The notes beneath the pieces are model-generated. The model did no database searches. It was given only the letters and a program-made list of their open reading frames with translations, and had not been told where the DNA came from. From Lachnospiraceae bacterium UBA7093 (GTDB taxonomy: Bacteria > Bacillota > Clostridia > Lachnospirales > Lachnospiraceae), in the NCBI GenBank assembly GCA_002492465.1, contig DKYT01000042.1:1-32390 (forward strand): 32,390 nt of DNA. The letters are read 5' to 3'. The translations under genes were made by a program, and so were the position numbers. Positions within the stretch are counted from its first letter, which is position 1. Each line of letters begins with the position of its first letter. Positions 1 to 6,383 of the stretch are shown here, in pieces.

Positions 1-16
1 GCTGAGCCACACCCCG
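1..16 (-). tRNA. 5' end of a tRNA cut by the window edge (possibly tRNA-Pro)
   Basis: Read leftward, the first 16 bases give CGGGGTGTGGCTCAGC, which looks like a 7-nt acceptor strand, the T8 region and the start of a D-arm. An acceptor 5' strand CGGGGTG is typical of tRNA-Pro in Firmicutes, but the anticodon is outside the window, so the identity is a guess. Support comes from a consensus promoter about 40 bp upstream on the same strand with no protein start between. It could instead be another tRNA or a chance match. Confidence 0.5.
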
Positions 17-56
17 CTGGTTTTCCTGTTGCACACTCTCACGCAACGCAAGATAT

Positions 57-85
57 ATTATAAGGGATGACTATGCTCCTGTCAA
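57..85 (-). promoter_or_regulatory. Sigma-A promoter for the left-edge tRNA
   Basis: On the minus strand TTGACA (80-85) and TATAAT (57-62) are separated by exactly 17 bp, a perfect consensus promoter firing leftward out of the window. It lies past the stop of the metallophosphoesterase gene, so it serves what follows to the left, most likely the partial tRNA. Confidence 0.85.
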
Positions 86-97
86 TAAAAAACTTTT

Positions 98-116
98 AAA
101 AAAACAAGAAATCTTG
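98..116 (-). terminator. Weak candidate terminator of the four-gene operon
   Basis: Just past the stop codon at 134 the minus strand reads CAAGATTTCTTG followed by seven T. The stem is only 5 bp with a 2-nt loop, so it is weak, but the position at the operon end and the T-run fit a Rho-independent terminator. Confidence 0.35.
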
Positions 117-133
117 AGGTCAAATTTCTTCCC

Positions 134-613
134 TTAGAGGTAATTAATGGTGAAATGAGCTTTGCCCTTTTTATCAAGATCCATAATAATATAGGAAGGT
201 CTCCTTCCCTCCTGCCTGGGATAGGTCAAACTTCCAGGGTTGACCGCAATAATATCCCCCTCAATATCCACCACTGGCTTATGGGTATGACCGTACATCA
301 CAATGTCTATACCCCGCATCCTTGCCTCGTGCTTAATATTTTCATTACCCATGGAAACATAATAGTTATGTCCATGGGTAAGCCAGACCTTATAGTTTCC
401 TATCATAAATTCTTTTTCTCTGGGAAGATCTGAAAAAAAGTCATTGTTCCCTGTAACCATCTGCACAGGGCATCCGGCGCTTTCCGCAATCAGATACTCG
501 CTGCCTTCAATGTCTCCGCAGTGAACCACCATATCCACCGGCGCTACCCTGCCAAGAACCTTTATGTAATTGTCATTTTTGCGATGGGTATCACTGACAA
601 TCAGTACCTTCAT
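134..613 (-). CDS. YfcE/MJ0936-type metallophosphoesterase
   Basis: A 159-aa protein of the small calcineurin-like phosphodiesterase family, normal in length. The metal-binding motifs are all present: D8-x-H10 near the N terminus, GD at 33-34, GNND at 55-58, H80 with GH at 81-82, and GHTH at 108-111. Family members are cytosolic Mn-dependent phosphodiesterases of poorly defined physiological substrate. It is the last gene of a leftward operon; its start overlaps the 3' end of the pyrophosphatase gene by 23 bp, which implies translational coupling. The pairing of a YfcE-type enzyme with RdgB is common in Firmicutes. The family call is firm; the substrate is unknown. Confidence 0.93.
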   Translation of the reverse strand: MKVLIVSDTHRKNDNYIKVLGRVAPVDMVVHCGDIEGSEYLIAESAGCPVQMVTGNNDFFSDLPREKEFMIGNYKVWLTHGHNYYVSMGNENIKHEARMRGIDIVMYGHTHKPVVDIEGDIIAVNPGSLTYPRQEGRRPSYIIMDLDKKGKAHFTINYL

Positions 614-1214
614 ACATAAGCCTCTCTTTCATTGCGCGCAGCGCTTTTCCCCGATGGCTGATGGCATTCTTCTCTTCCTCGGACAGCTCCGCCGTACTCC
701 TTCCATAAGCCGGCACCATAAAAATTGGATCGTAGCCAAAGCCGTTTTCCCCTTTCTCCTCATAGCCTATGGTACCTTCTATCGCGGCTTTTTCCGTTAA
801 GACCCTGCCATCGGGAAGAACACAGGCGATCGCACACACAAATCTTGCGGTTCTCTCTTCCTCAGAAGCATCCCTAAGCCTCCAGATAAGGTTGCTGTTT
901 TTTTCGTGGTAAGAAGTATCTTCTCCCATGTATCTTGCAGAATAAATACCCGGTTCTTTATTCAGATAATCGATCTCCAGCCCGGAATCATCCGCAAGTA
1001 CAATAGCGCCTTCTGCTGCCGCCGCCACCGCTTTTGCCTTAATCACAGCATTTTCCTCAAAAGTTTTTCCGTTTTCTTCTATATCAGCCTGGATCCCTGC
1101 TTCCTTCATGGAAAAAATTTCAACCGGTTCACCTTTTATTTTCAAGTCCTTCAAAATTGATCTGATTTCCCGCATCTTTCCGGCATTTCCCGTAGCGAAA
1201 ATAAGCTTTTGCAT
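591..1214 (-). CDS. rdgB: XTP/dITP pyrophosphatase (RdgB/HAM1 family)
   Basis: This 207-aa protein belongs to the non-canonical purine NTP pyrophosphatases, which hydrolyse dITP, XTP and ITP to the monophosphate and so keep deaminated purines out of DNA and RNA. Visible motifs are the N-terminal FATGN (6-10), ADDSGLEID (74-82) with the catalytic acidic pair, GFGYDPIF (158-165) and SHR (186-188). Length and motif order are normal for a cytosolic homodimeric enzyme. It sits 16 bp after the amidase-like gene and overlaps the phosphoesterase start, so it is part of the same leftward transcript. Confidence 0.96.
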   Translation of the reverse strand: MQKLIFATGNAGKMREIRSILKDLKIKGEPVEIFSMKEAGIQADIEENGKTFEENAVIKAKAVAAAAEGAIVLADDSGLEIDYLNKEPGIYSARYMGEDTSYHEKNSNLIWRLRDASEEERTARFVCAIACVLPDGRVLTEKAAIEGTIGYEEKGENGFGYDPIFMVPAYGRSTAELSEEEKNAISHRGKALRAMKERLMYEGTDCQ

Positions 1215-1230
1215 GACATTTTCTTCCTCT

Positions 1231-2289
1231 CTAGTTTATTTTCTGTTCCTCATAAATCTTTAGGATTGCATGATAGATTCCTGAAGCTATTTTCTCCTGA
1301 TAATCTTCCCGCGCCAGCAAAATTGCCTCCTGCTTGTTACTCAGGCAGCCTGCTTTGATAGCGGCGGCAGGTATTGTCGCATGCTTAACGGCATACTCCT
1401 CAGGTTCCGCCTCTATGAGTCCCAGCGCCTTGCCCTTAATATCCGTTACCACCTCCCGCTCCAGCAGATCCGCCAATTCCACACTGCCGAATCCGGGAAT
1501 AAAGTAGTCTCCATTGTATACCACCGTGGTTCCGTATATACGCTCATCTTCCTTCCAATCCATTTGAATCCGGATGTACATGTCCGCCCTGGTTTCATTT
1601 GCAAGCTTTATTCTTTTTTCTTCCTCTGGATTAACATCGTCCATTCTGGTGTAATATGCTTTGATATCGGTCTTATCCAGCTTTTCCTTTAGCTTTTGGG
1701 CGATCTGTAAGTTGATTTTTTTCTCTTCCTCCCGCTCTGTGGTATAGCCGGCATTAGAACCGCCGCATGCAGGATCGATCACCACGATCTTATCATACAT
1801 TTCCCTGGGGCTCAAAAAACTCACATATAAATCATTATTCTCCAGGATCGTGCGATATTCAAATATATCTGTAAGCATAAAACGAAGCCTGACGCCCTCT
1901 CTGGTCTCTTCAAAACTTCCCTGTATTACCATCTCCCGGTTCCCGGAAATGGCATTTTCCCCATAAAATCCCGAGTCGGTATTCTTTACGATAACGCAAA
2001 GTTCCTGATCCATATAGTGATTTTCAATCACGATATCCTCAGCCTTGCATTCCTCCGGCAACGGAATCCTTAAATAACTTGTATCCGCCTCTCCCAGTAC
2101 AAAAGTCAGTGCCTGTTCCTTTATGCCGCCTTCCTTAGACGCAGCCAGGACATCTCTATGTACTTCATCCTGCGCCACATCTGAAATTGTAATCACCTTT
2201 CCTGCCGACAAATATAAAATCATTCCCATAGCCACAGTAGAAAAAAGTACGCTTCCAATCGCAGCTTTTTTTATCAGATTTAGTTTCAT
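1231..2289 (-). CDS. Membrane-anchored Amidase_3-like protein with catalytic residues lost
   Basis: A 352-aa protein with one N-terminal membrane segment (about 9-29), a region of unknown fold (about 40-160) and a C-terminal domain (about 167-345) that follows the layout of N-acetylmuramoyl-L-alanine amidases (Amidase_3). The scaffold is recognisable: IVVIDPACGG (168-177), the EKKINL segment (189-194), YYTRMDD (212-218), KLANETRADMYIRIQ (228-242) and AGCLSN (313-318). The usual zinc histidine of DPGHGG is Cys175, the second zinc histidine (normally SIHAN) is Gln242, and the catalytic Glu before the GFLSN-like motif is Lys312. Only the zinc-site Glu189 remains. It is therefore probably an extracellular pseudo-amidase that binds or regulates rather than cleaves peptidoglycan. 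It lies 8 bp after the methyltransferase gene. Confidence 0.8.
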   Translation of the reverse strand: MKLNLIKKAAIGSVLFSTVAMGMILYLSAGKVITISDVAQDEVHRDVLAASKEGGIKEQALTFVLGEADTSYLRIPLPEECKAEDIVIENHYMDQELCVIVKNTDSGFYGENAISGNREMVIQGSFEETREGVRLRFMLTDIFEYRTILENNDLYVSFLSPREMYDKIVVIDPACGGSNAGYTTEREEEKKINLQIAQKLKEKLDKTDIKAYYTRMDDVNPEEEKRIKLANETRADMYIRIQMDWKEDERIYGTTVVYNGDYFIPGFGSVELADLLEREVVTDIKGKALGLIEAEPEEYAVKHATIPAAAIKAGCLSNKQEAILLAREDYQEKIASGIYHAILKIYEEQKIN

Positions 2290-2297
2290 GAATACAC

Positions 2298-3446
2298 CTA
2301 TATTTTTTTCTTTGGCGGCTTTGGACCAGGAAATTGATAAAAATATGCTTTCATCATTCCATTGTATATTTTTCTGTTCTTAGCCGCCTTAAGCCCCATT
2401 GCTTCCTCCGCCTGCTCGTATGCGGTAATCAGATACATAGACCATGCATCCAGGGTTTTAAACCTCTCTCCAATCCATCCATACAGCTCAGGCAGATTTT
2501 TTTTCTCCTCAATTCGTTCTCCATAAGGAGGGTTGGTAATGATAAAACCATACTTTTTGCTATGACTCAACTGGCGCACATCCCGTTTTTGAAAGTGAAT
2601 CAGCTTTTCCACTCCCGCAAGCCTTGCATTCTCTCTTGCGATCGCTACCATGGATTCGTCAAGGTCATATCCCTGAATATCTGTGCAGACATCTGTTTTG
2701 ACCTCTTCTTTTGCCTCCTCCGCCGTCTCCTGCCATTCCTTCACCGGAATCAGGTGCGTCCAGCTCTGGGCGGTAAAGCTCCGGTTCATTCCCGGCGCCA
2801 TATTTGCCGCCATCATTGCCGCTTCTATGGGAAAAGTGCCGCTGCCGCAAAAAGGATCCACCAGGATCCGGTCTCCCTTCCAGGGCGTCAGCATAATCAG
2901 CGCCGCCGCCAGATTTTCCGCAATAGGCGCCTTTGCCGTCAACTTCCGGTACCCTCTTTTATGAAGGGAATCTCCGGTGGTATCCAACGCCGCCGTCACT
3001 TCGTCCTTCATCAGGAACACTCTCACAGGAAAGGATGCGCCGCTTTCCGGGAACCACTCTACATGATAAACCTCCTTCATCCGCTCCACCATTGCCTTTT
3101 TCATAATGGACTGAATATCGGAAGGGCTGAAAAGCTTACTTTTGACACTTGCCGCCTTGGTAATCCAGAACCTTCCGTCCTCAGGGATGAATTCTTCCCA
3201 TGGAATGCTTTTGGTTCCCTGAAAAAGCTCTTCAAAGGTTTCCGCCCGAAAGCTTCCCGCTTTGATCAAAATGCGCTCCGCCGTACGCAGAAAAATATTG
3301 GCACGGCAGATTGCCTCGGCATCGCCGACGAAAGTAACTCTTCCGTCCTCCACCTTGGAAACATCGTAACCAAGATCTGTAATTTCACGTTTTAAAATAG
3401 ACTCCAGACCAAAATGGCAGGGAGCGATCAGCTCGTATCGTCTCAT
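2298..3446 (-). CDS. THUMP-domain class I SAM-dependent RNA methyltransferase (RlmL/YpsC type)
   Basis: A 382-aa protein with an N-terminal ferredoxin-like/THUMP region (about 1-155) that binds RNA and a C-terminal Rossmann methyltransferase domain. The SAM-binding motif DPFCGSGT is at 197-204 and the catalytic NPPYGER motif at 305-311, the N-P-P-Y signature of N2-guanine or N6-adenine methylation. This matches the 23S rRNA G2445-type enzymes of Firmicutes (YpsC). The tail is lysine/proline rich. It is the first gene of a leftward operon and has a promoter with TATAAT at 3477-3482. Exact target base is inferred, not seen. Confidence 0.93.
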   Translation of the reverse strand: MRRYELIAPCHFGLESILKREITDLGYDVSKVEDGRVTFVGDAEAICRANIFLRTAERILIKAGSFRAETFEELFQGTKSIPWEEFIPEDGRFWITKAASVKSKLFSPSDIQSIMKKAMVERMKEVYHVEWFPESGASFPVRVFLMKDEVTAALDTTGDSLHKRGYRKLTAKAPIAENLAAALIMLTPWKGDRILVDPFCGSGTFPIEAAMMAANMAPGMNRSFTAQSWTHLIPVKEWQETAEEAKEEVKTDVCTDIQGYDLDESMVAIARENARLAGVEKLIHFQKRDVRQLSHSKKYGFIITNPPYGERIEEKKNLPELYGWIGERFKTLDAWSMYLITAYEQAEEAMGLKAAKNRKIYNGMMKAYFYQFPGPKPPKKKI

Positions 3447-3476
3447 ATACGCCTCTTTTCCTCAAATTTCTTAAGA

Positions 3477-3505
3477 ATTATACCACAATCGTTTTTCTTT
3501 GTATA
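3477..3505 (-). promoter_or_regulatory. Promoter of the methyltransferase operon
   Basis: On the minus strand TATACA (3500-3505) and a perfect TATAAT (3477-3482) are 17 bp apart, about 30 bp upstream of the methyltransferase start. The -35 box matches the consensus at four of six positions. Confidence 0.65.
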
Positions 3506-3529
3506 GAAGGGGCTGAGACGGGAATGCAT

Positions 3530-3606
3530 TTTAACGGTAATAAAATGCAGGTTAACGATTTCAGGGTGTTATGGTAACGTGAATTGTGATAGTGTTAATC
3601 TATAAT
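3530..3606 (+). promoter_or_regulatory. LytTR-type direct repeats and promoter of the LytTR operon
   Basis: Three copies of a TTAACG-like core (TAACG at 3532-3536, 3553-3557 and 3575-3579) are spaced 21 and 22 bp apart, one to two helical turns, as LytTR proteins require for tandem binding. TATAAT follows at 3601-3606. There is no good -35 box 17 bp upstream; the third repeat lies where it should be. This is the layout of an activator-dependent promoter, here most simply autoactivation by the adjacent LytTR gene product. Confidence 0.6.
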
Positions 3607-3674
3607 TTACCGGAATGAAACAGGGCTTTGTGGGTAAAAAGCTTTCAAAGCTTTTCAAAGGAAACGGAGTGGAA

Positions 3675-4112
3675 ATGAAAATTTTGATAGAAACGCCGGA
3701 AGAGGGGCAGGAGGACGCAGTTATTTTCAGATGTTCTCATATAGACGCGGAGATGATGGCTTTAATTCAAATGTTAAAAAATAACGGAGCAAAAGTACCG
3801 GCACGTTCGGAAACCGGCATTGTGATGTTATCTCCGGAGGAGATTTTTTACTTTGAATCTGTGGATAACAGAACCTTTGCCTATATGGAAAGCGCCGTGT
3901 TTGAGGTTCGGCGGAAGCTGTATGAATTGGAAGCAGAATATAGCAATACAGATTTTGTCCGGGTTTCAAAGTCTGTGATTGTTAATATTTCTAAAATCAT
4001 TCATCTCAAGCCGCTTCTCTACGGACGCTTTGAGGGGAAATTAAAAAACGGGGAAAAGATCATTATTTCCCGTCAGTATATTGGCAATCTGCGAAAAAAA
4101 TTAGGACTGTGA
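3675..4112 (+). CDS. LytTR-family DNA-binding transcriptional regulator
   Basis: A 145-aa protein whose C-terminal two thirds are a LytTR domain (recognisable by the segment around FYFESVDNRTFAY, the central FVRVSKSVIVNISKI and the ending ISRQYIGNLRKKLGL). There is no receiver domain, so it is a free-standing LytTR regulator of the kind usually paired with DUF3021. The ATG at 3675 is preferred over the upstream ATG at 3615 because CGGAG lies just ahead of it, and because 3615 falls only about 9 bp after the -10 box. It heads a three-gene operon; the next gene starts 9 bp after its stop. It probably controls its own operon through the direct repeats upstream. Confidence 0.9.
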   Translation: MKILIETPEEGQEDAVIFRCSHIDAEMMALIQMLKNNGAKVPARSETGIVMLSPEEIFYFESVDNRTFAYMESAVFEVRRKLYELEAEYSNTDFVRVSKSVIVNISKIIHLKPLLYGRFEGKLKNGEKIIISRQYIGNLRKKLGL

Positions 4113-4121
4113 GGTGGAAAC

Positions 4122-4544
4122 ATGAAAAAACTGGTAGATTATTCTCAATACTTTGCCTATATTACCTTTGGTATTGTGATCGTATGCGCCATCAATTTTA
4201 CCTTATTTCACCATGGAGATCTCCCTGAAAATACTTTGTGGGAAATTCTTTTTTCAAGTCTTCTCACAACCGCTGTCACCGTCATTTTCATTCCAACGGA
4301 CTGCGGACAAAAAACCGGGCTTGTCATACGGCTTATTTTGCACTATTTGTGTCTCTATGCCATTATGTCAGGCTGCGGGCTTTTGTTTGGGTGGATGGAT
4401 CCTTCCTTTGGCGACGCAGTCATGATGCTTTTGTCTGTCGCAGGGGTATACTTCATAGCTTTCCTGTTACACTACAGTGCGGACAAAAAACTGGCAAAGG
4501 AATTAAATGAGATTCTGCAGAAAAGAAACGGAGAAAACAGATGA
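4122..4544 (+). CDS. DUF3021 family membrane protein
   Basis: A 140-aa integral membrane protein with four hydrophobic segments and a short basic/acidic C-terminal tail (AKELNEILQKRNGENR). DUF3021 proteins are almost always encoded beside a LytTR regulator and are thought to hold the regulator at the membrane or modulate its activity; the role is inferred from that association. It follows the LytTR gene by 9 bp with GAGGTGG as its ribosome-binding site, and its stop overlaps the next gene in ATGA. Confidence 0.85.
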   Translation: MKKLVDYSQYFAYITFGIVIVCAINFTLFHHGDLPENTLWEILFSSLLTTAVTVIFIPTDCGQKTGLVIRLILHYLCLYAIMSGCGLLFGWMDPSFGDAVMMLLSVAGVYFIAFLLHYSADKKLAKELNEILQKRNGENR

Positions 4545-5290
4545 AGCAAAAAACGCTCAATGGAAATGCATTAAAACTGATCGCCATACTTTCCATGACG
4601 GCGGATCATCTCATGTGGGTCATTCGTCCAGGATATCCAAAAGATTGGTGGATTCTTTTAATTCATCTCTTCGGAAGATTAGCAGCTCCCATCTTTTGGT
4701 TTTTTATTGCAGAGGGCTATCATTACACAAGGAATTGGAAAAAATATGCAGTCAGATTGCTGTTGTTTTCGATTGTCGGACACTTTGCTTACAATTTTGC
4801 ATTTGGAATTCCGTTCCTTCCCTTTCAAACCTCCGTATTTAATCAGACAAGCGTGCTCTGGTCATTGTTCTGGGGACTGATGGCGCTGGTTATTACAGAC
4901 AATGCAGCAATGAAGCAATGGCAAAAGTCCTTATTGATTTTAGGAATCGCTGTCCTTTCCTTTTGTTCCGATTGGAGCTGTATCGCCGTACTCGCTATTC
5001 TTCACATAGGGGAAAACAGGGGGAATTTTAGAAGACAAATGACCGGAATGATGCTGTGGGTAGCCGCTTACGCCCTTGTCTATGCCCGCTTTATCGATCC
5101 TGTCTATGGCGCTTTGCAGTTTTTCGTCGCTCTTACCATTCCCTTGCTGAAACGCTACAACGGAGAGCGGGGAAAATGGAAAGGTATGAAATGGTTTTTC
5201 TATCTCTATTATCCCCTGCATCTGTTCATCTGTGGGCTGATCAGAATCGCATTGCATGGAAATCTCGGCGTTATGATCGGAGGATCGTAA
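4541..5290 (+). CDS. TraX-family multi-spanning membrane protein
   Basis: A 249-aa membrane protein with about seven or eight hydrophobic segments. The N-terminal pattern (LNGNALKLIAILSMTADHL, then a GRLAAPIFWFFIAEGYHYT stretch) and the C-terminal YLYYPLHLFICGLIR are typical of TraX-like proteins. TraX of the F plasmid is linked to N-acetylation of pilin; chromosomal Firmicute homologues have no settled function and probably act as membrane acyltransferases. Translation is coupled to DUF3021 by an ATGA overlap. It ends just before a strong terminator. The family call is good, the reaction is unknown. Confidence 0.85.
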   Translation: MKQKTLNGNALKLIAILSMTADHLMWVIRPGYPKDWWILLIHLFGRLAAPIFWFFIAEGYHYTRNWKKYAVRLLLFSIVGHFAYNFAFGIPFLPFQTSVFNQTSVLWSLFWGLMALVITDNAAMKQWQKSLLILGIAVLSFCSDWSCIAVLAILHIGENRGNFRRQMTGMMLWVAAYALVYARFIDPVYGALQFFVALTIPLLKRYNGERGKWKGMKWFFYLYYPLHLFICGLIRIALHGNLGVMIGGS

Positions 5291-5303
5291 ATCCAATATT
5301 ATG

Positions 5304-5329
5304 AAAAGGCACCCAATTGGGTGCCTTTT
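5304..5329. terminator. Bidirectional Rho-independent terminator
   Basis: A perfect 11-bp inverted repeat, AAAAGGCACCC / GGGTGCCTTTT with loop AATT, gives a T-run on both strands. It closes the LytTR operon from the left and the small Asn/Gln-rich gene from the right. Confidence 0.9.
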
Positions 5330-5340
5330 CTCCAAATCCA

Positions 5341-5484
5341 CTAAAACTCGTTGTTCTTTTTGTTGTTGTCTTTGCAGTTAGAAGAGTTGGAAGAGCTGTT
5401 CTTCTGGCTGTTCTGGCTATTCTGGTTGGATTTGTTTTCCTGATTCTGATTGTTCTGGTTGTTCTGATAATCATTCTTAGACAT
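5341..5484 (-). CDS. 47-aa Asn/Gln-rich small protein, possible spore protein
   Basis: This short gene encodes 47 residues, of which 17 are Asn and 7 are Gln, with Ser and Lys making up most of the rest. It starts MSKNDYQNNQNNQNQ and ends KDNNKKNNEF, with one Cys and no membrane segment. A perfect AGGAGG lies 8 bp before the ATG, and a bidirectional terminator follows the stop. The composition and size recall gamma-type small acid-soluble spore proteins of Bacillus, which serve as amino-acid stores, but I see no sequence homology. A sigma-G-like promoter upstream (5519-5548) supports forespore expression. The gene is real with good confidence; the function is inferred. Confidence 0.75.
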   Translation of the reverse strand: MSKNDYQNNQNNQNQENKSNQNSQNSQKNSSSNSSNCKDNNKKNNEF

Positions 5485-5518
5485 ATTTGTTTCCTCCTGA
5501 TTCTTTAGGTTACAGGAG

Positions 5519-5548
5519 TAGTATTTTCTGTTTTAGATTCTTTTATAC
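5519..5548 (-). promoter_or_regulatory. Sigma-G-like promoter of the Asn/Gln-rich gene
   Basis: On the minus strand GTATA (5544-5548) and AATACTA (5519-5525) are separated by exactly 18 bp. The Bacillus sigma-G pattern is roughly GNATR, 18 bp, CATNNTA; only the first base of the -10 differs. No sigma-A promoter of similar quality is seen here. The -10 lies about 34 bp upstream of the start codon. Confidence 0.5.
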
Positions 5549-5584
5549 TTTTATTTTGTAGTACTTTGGTACCTGTTTTTTATT

Positions 5585-5929
5585 TTAAAGACGATTAAAC
5601 CATTTTTTCACTTTCCCTGCTGCCGCCGCTCCCAGGGCAGCGCATTTCGGTATAGCCAGCCTCCCGTATGCTAATATTTTTTCCCCATATTCTTTCGCTT
5701 TTTCACCATATGCGACTTTTTGACCACTACGGTCAGCGACGTCGCCTATATTTTTTCCAATCAGCCTGGGGCTTCCAAGCTGCGCCACAACTTCCTCCTC
5801 TTTTCTTCCTTTGCGCACTTCAATCTCTATATATTCCTGATAATAAGCCAAATGGGGCGCCGCTTTTTCGCTCCCCAACCGTCCATTTAAAGATCTCTGT
5901 AATTCCGTTAAAAATTCTGTTTTCGTCAT
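5585..5929 (-). CDS. DUF1700/HAAS-domain-like small protein
   Basis: A 114-aa protein. The first 65 residues (MTKTEFLTELQRSL to LGSPRLIGKNIGDV) match the helical HAAS/DUF1700 pattern, including the conserved hallmark of a YYxEYIE-like segment followed by LGSPxxIA-type helix. DUF1700 proteins are often partners of PadR regulators and membrane sensors; here no PadR is next to it. The C-terminal part has Ala-rich helical sequence (KCAALGAAAAGKVKKW) that may touch the membrane. It is 18 bp downstream of the unknown 5948 gene and probably cotranscribed. Confidence 0.7.
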   Translation of the reverse strand: MTKTEFLTELQRSLNGRLGSEKAAPHLAYYQEYIEIEVRKGRKEEEVVAQLGSPRLIGKNIGDVADRSGQKVAYGEKAKEYGEKILAYGRLAIPKCAALGAAAAGKVKKWFNRL

Positions 5930-5947
5930 CTAACCTTCCCGCTATAT

Positions 5948-6334
5948 CTATAATTTATCCGTTCCCTGCCCATATTCCAGTCTTTTCGCATATTTTTCCG
6001 GTTCTCTCAGCAGATCCGCCATTGTCCGGAATGCCTGCATTGCCATTTTTTCTTTATTGCAGGTTCTGGAATTTTTACCGGTATCCTTAATCAGATTATA
6101 GCGGTTCATCTGCCAGACGTACAGGTCGCTGAGAGAATAGCCACATACTTTCATTTTATCCAAAAAGGTATGATGCTCAATATAATACACCAGCTCTTCA
6201 TACATTTCCTTTTGAGACAGAATGTCCCTCCACAGCTCATCCGCCCATTCTACGGGAAGCTCCCCATAAGCACAGATCTCATAAAAAGCCTGACAAACCT
6301 TTACTCTTGACGCATCATATAGGATTCCCTGCAT
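5948..6334 (-). CDS. Conserved-looking hypothetical protein
   Basis: I do not recognise this roughly 128-aa protein. It is soluble, helical in appearance and rich in Tyr, Glu and Met, with a hydrophilic C terminus. A GTG at 6346 in the same frame would add four residues, but the AAAGGAA ribosome-binding site touches it; the ATG at 6334 lies about 11 bp after that site and is preferred. It lies 49 bp after the cardiolipin synthase gene and 18 bp before the DUF1700-like gene on the same strand, suggesting one transcript. No membrane segment or metal motif is visible. Confidence 0.65.
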   Translation of the reverse strand: MQGILYDASRVKVCQAFYEICAYGELPVEWADELWRDILSQKEMYEELVYYIEHHTFLDKMKVCGYSLSDLYVWQMNRYNLIKDTGKNSRTCNKEKMAMQAFRTMADLLREPEKYAKRLEYGQGTDKL

Positions 6335-6383
6335 AAACAAGCTCACTTCCTTTATTCATGATTTCCTACGGCTGTCTAAAACA

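Noticed and set aside
2334..3395. Rightward open frame of 353 codons antisense to the methyltransferase
   Set aside because: It is the complementary frame of a well-supported gene; no ribosome-binding site, no domain, and a Cys/His/Arg-rich composition typical of antisense reading.
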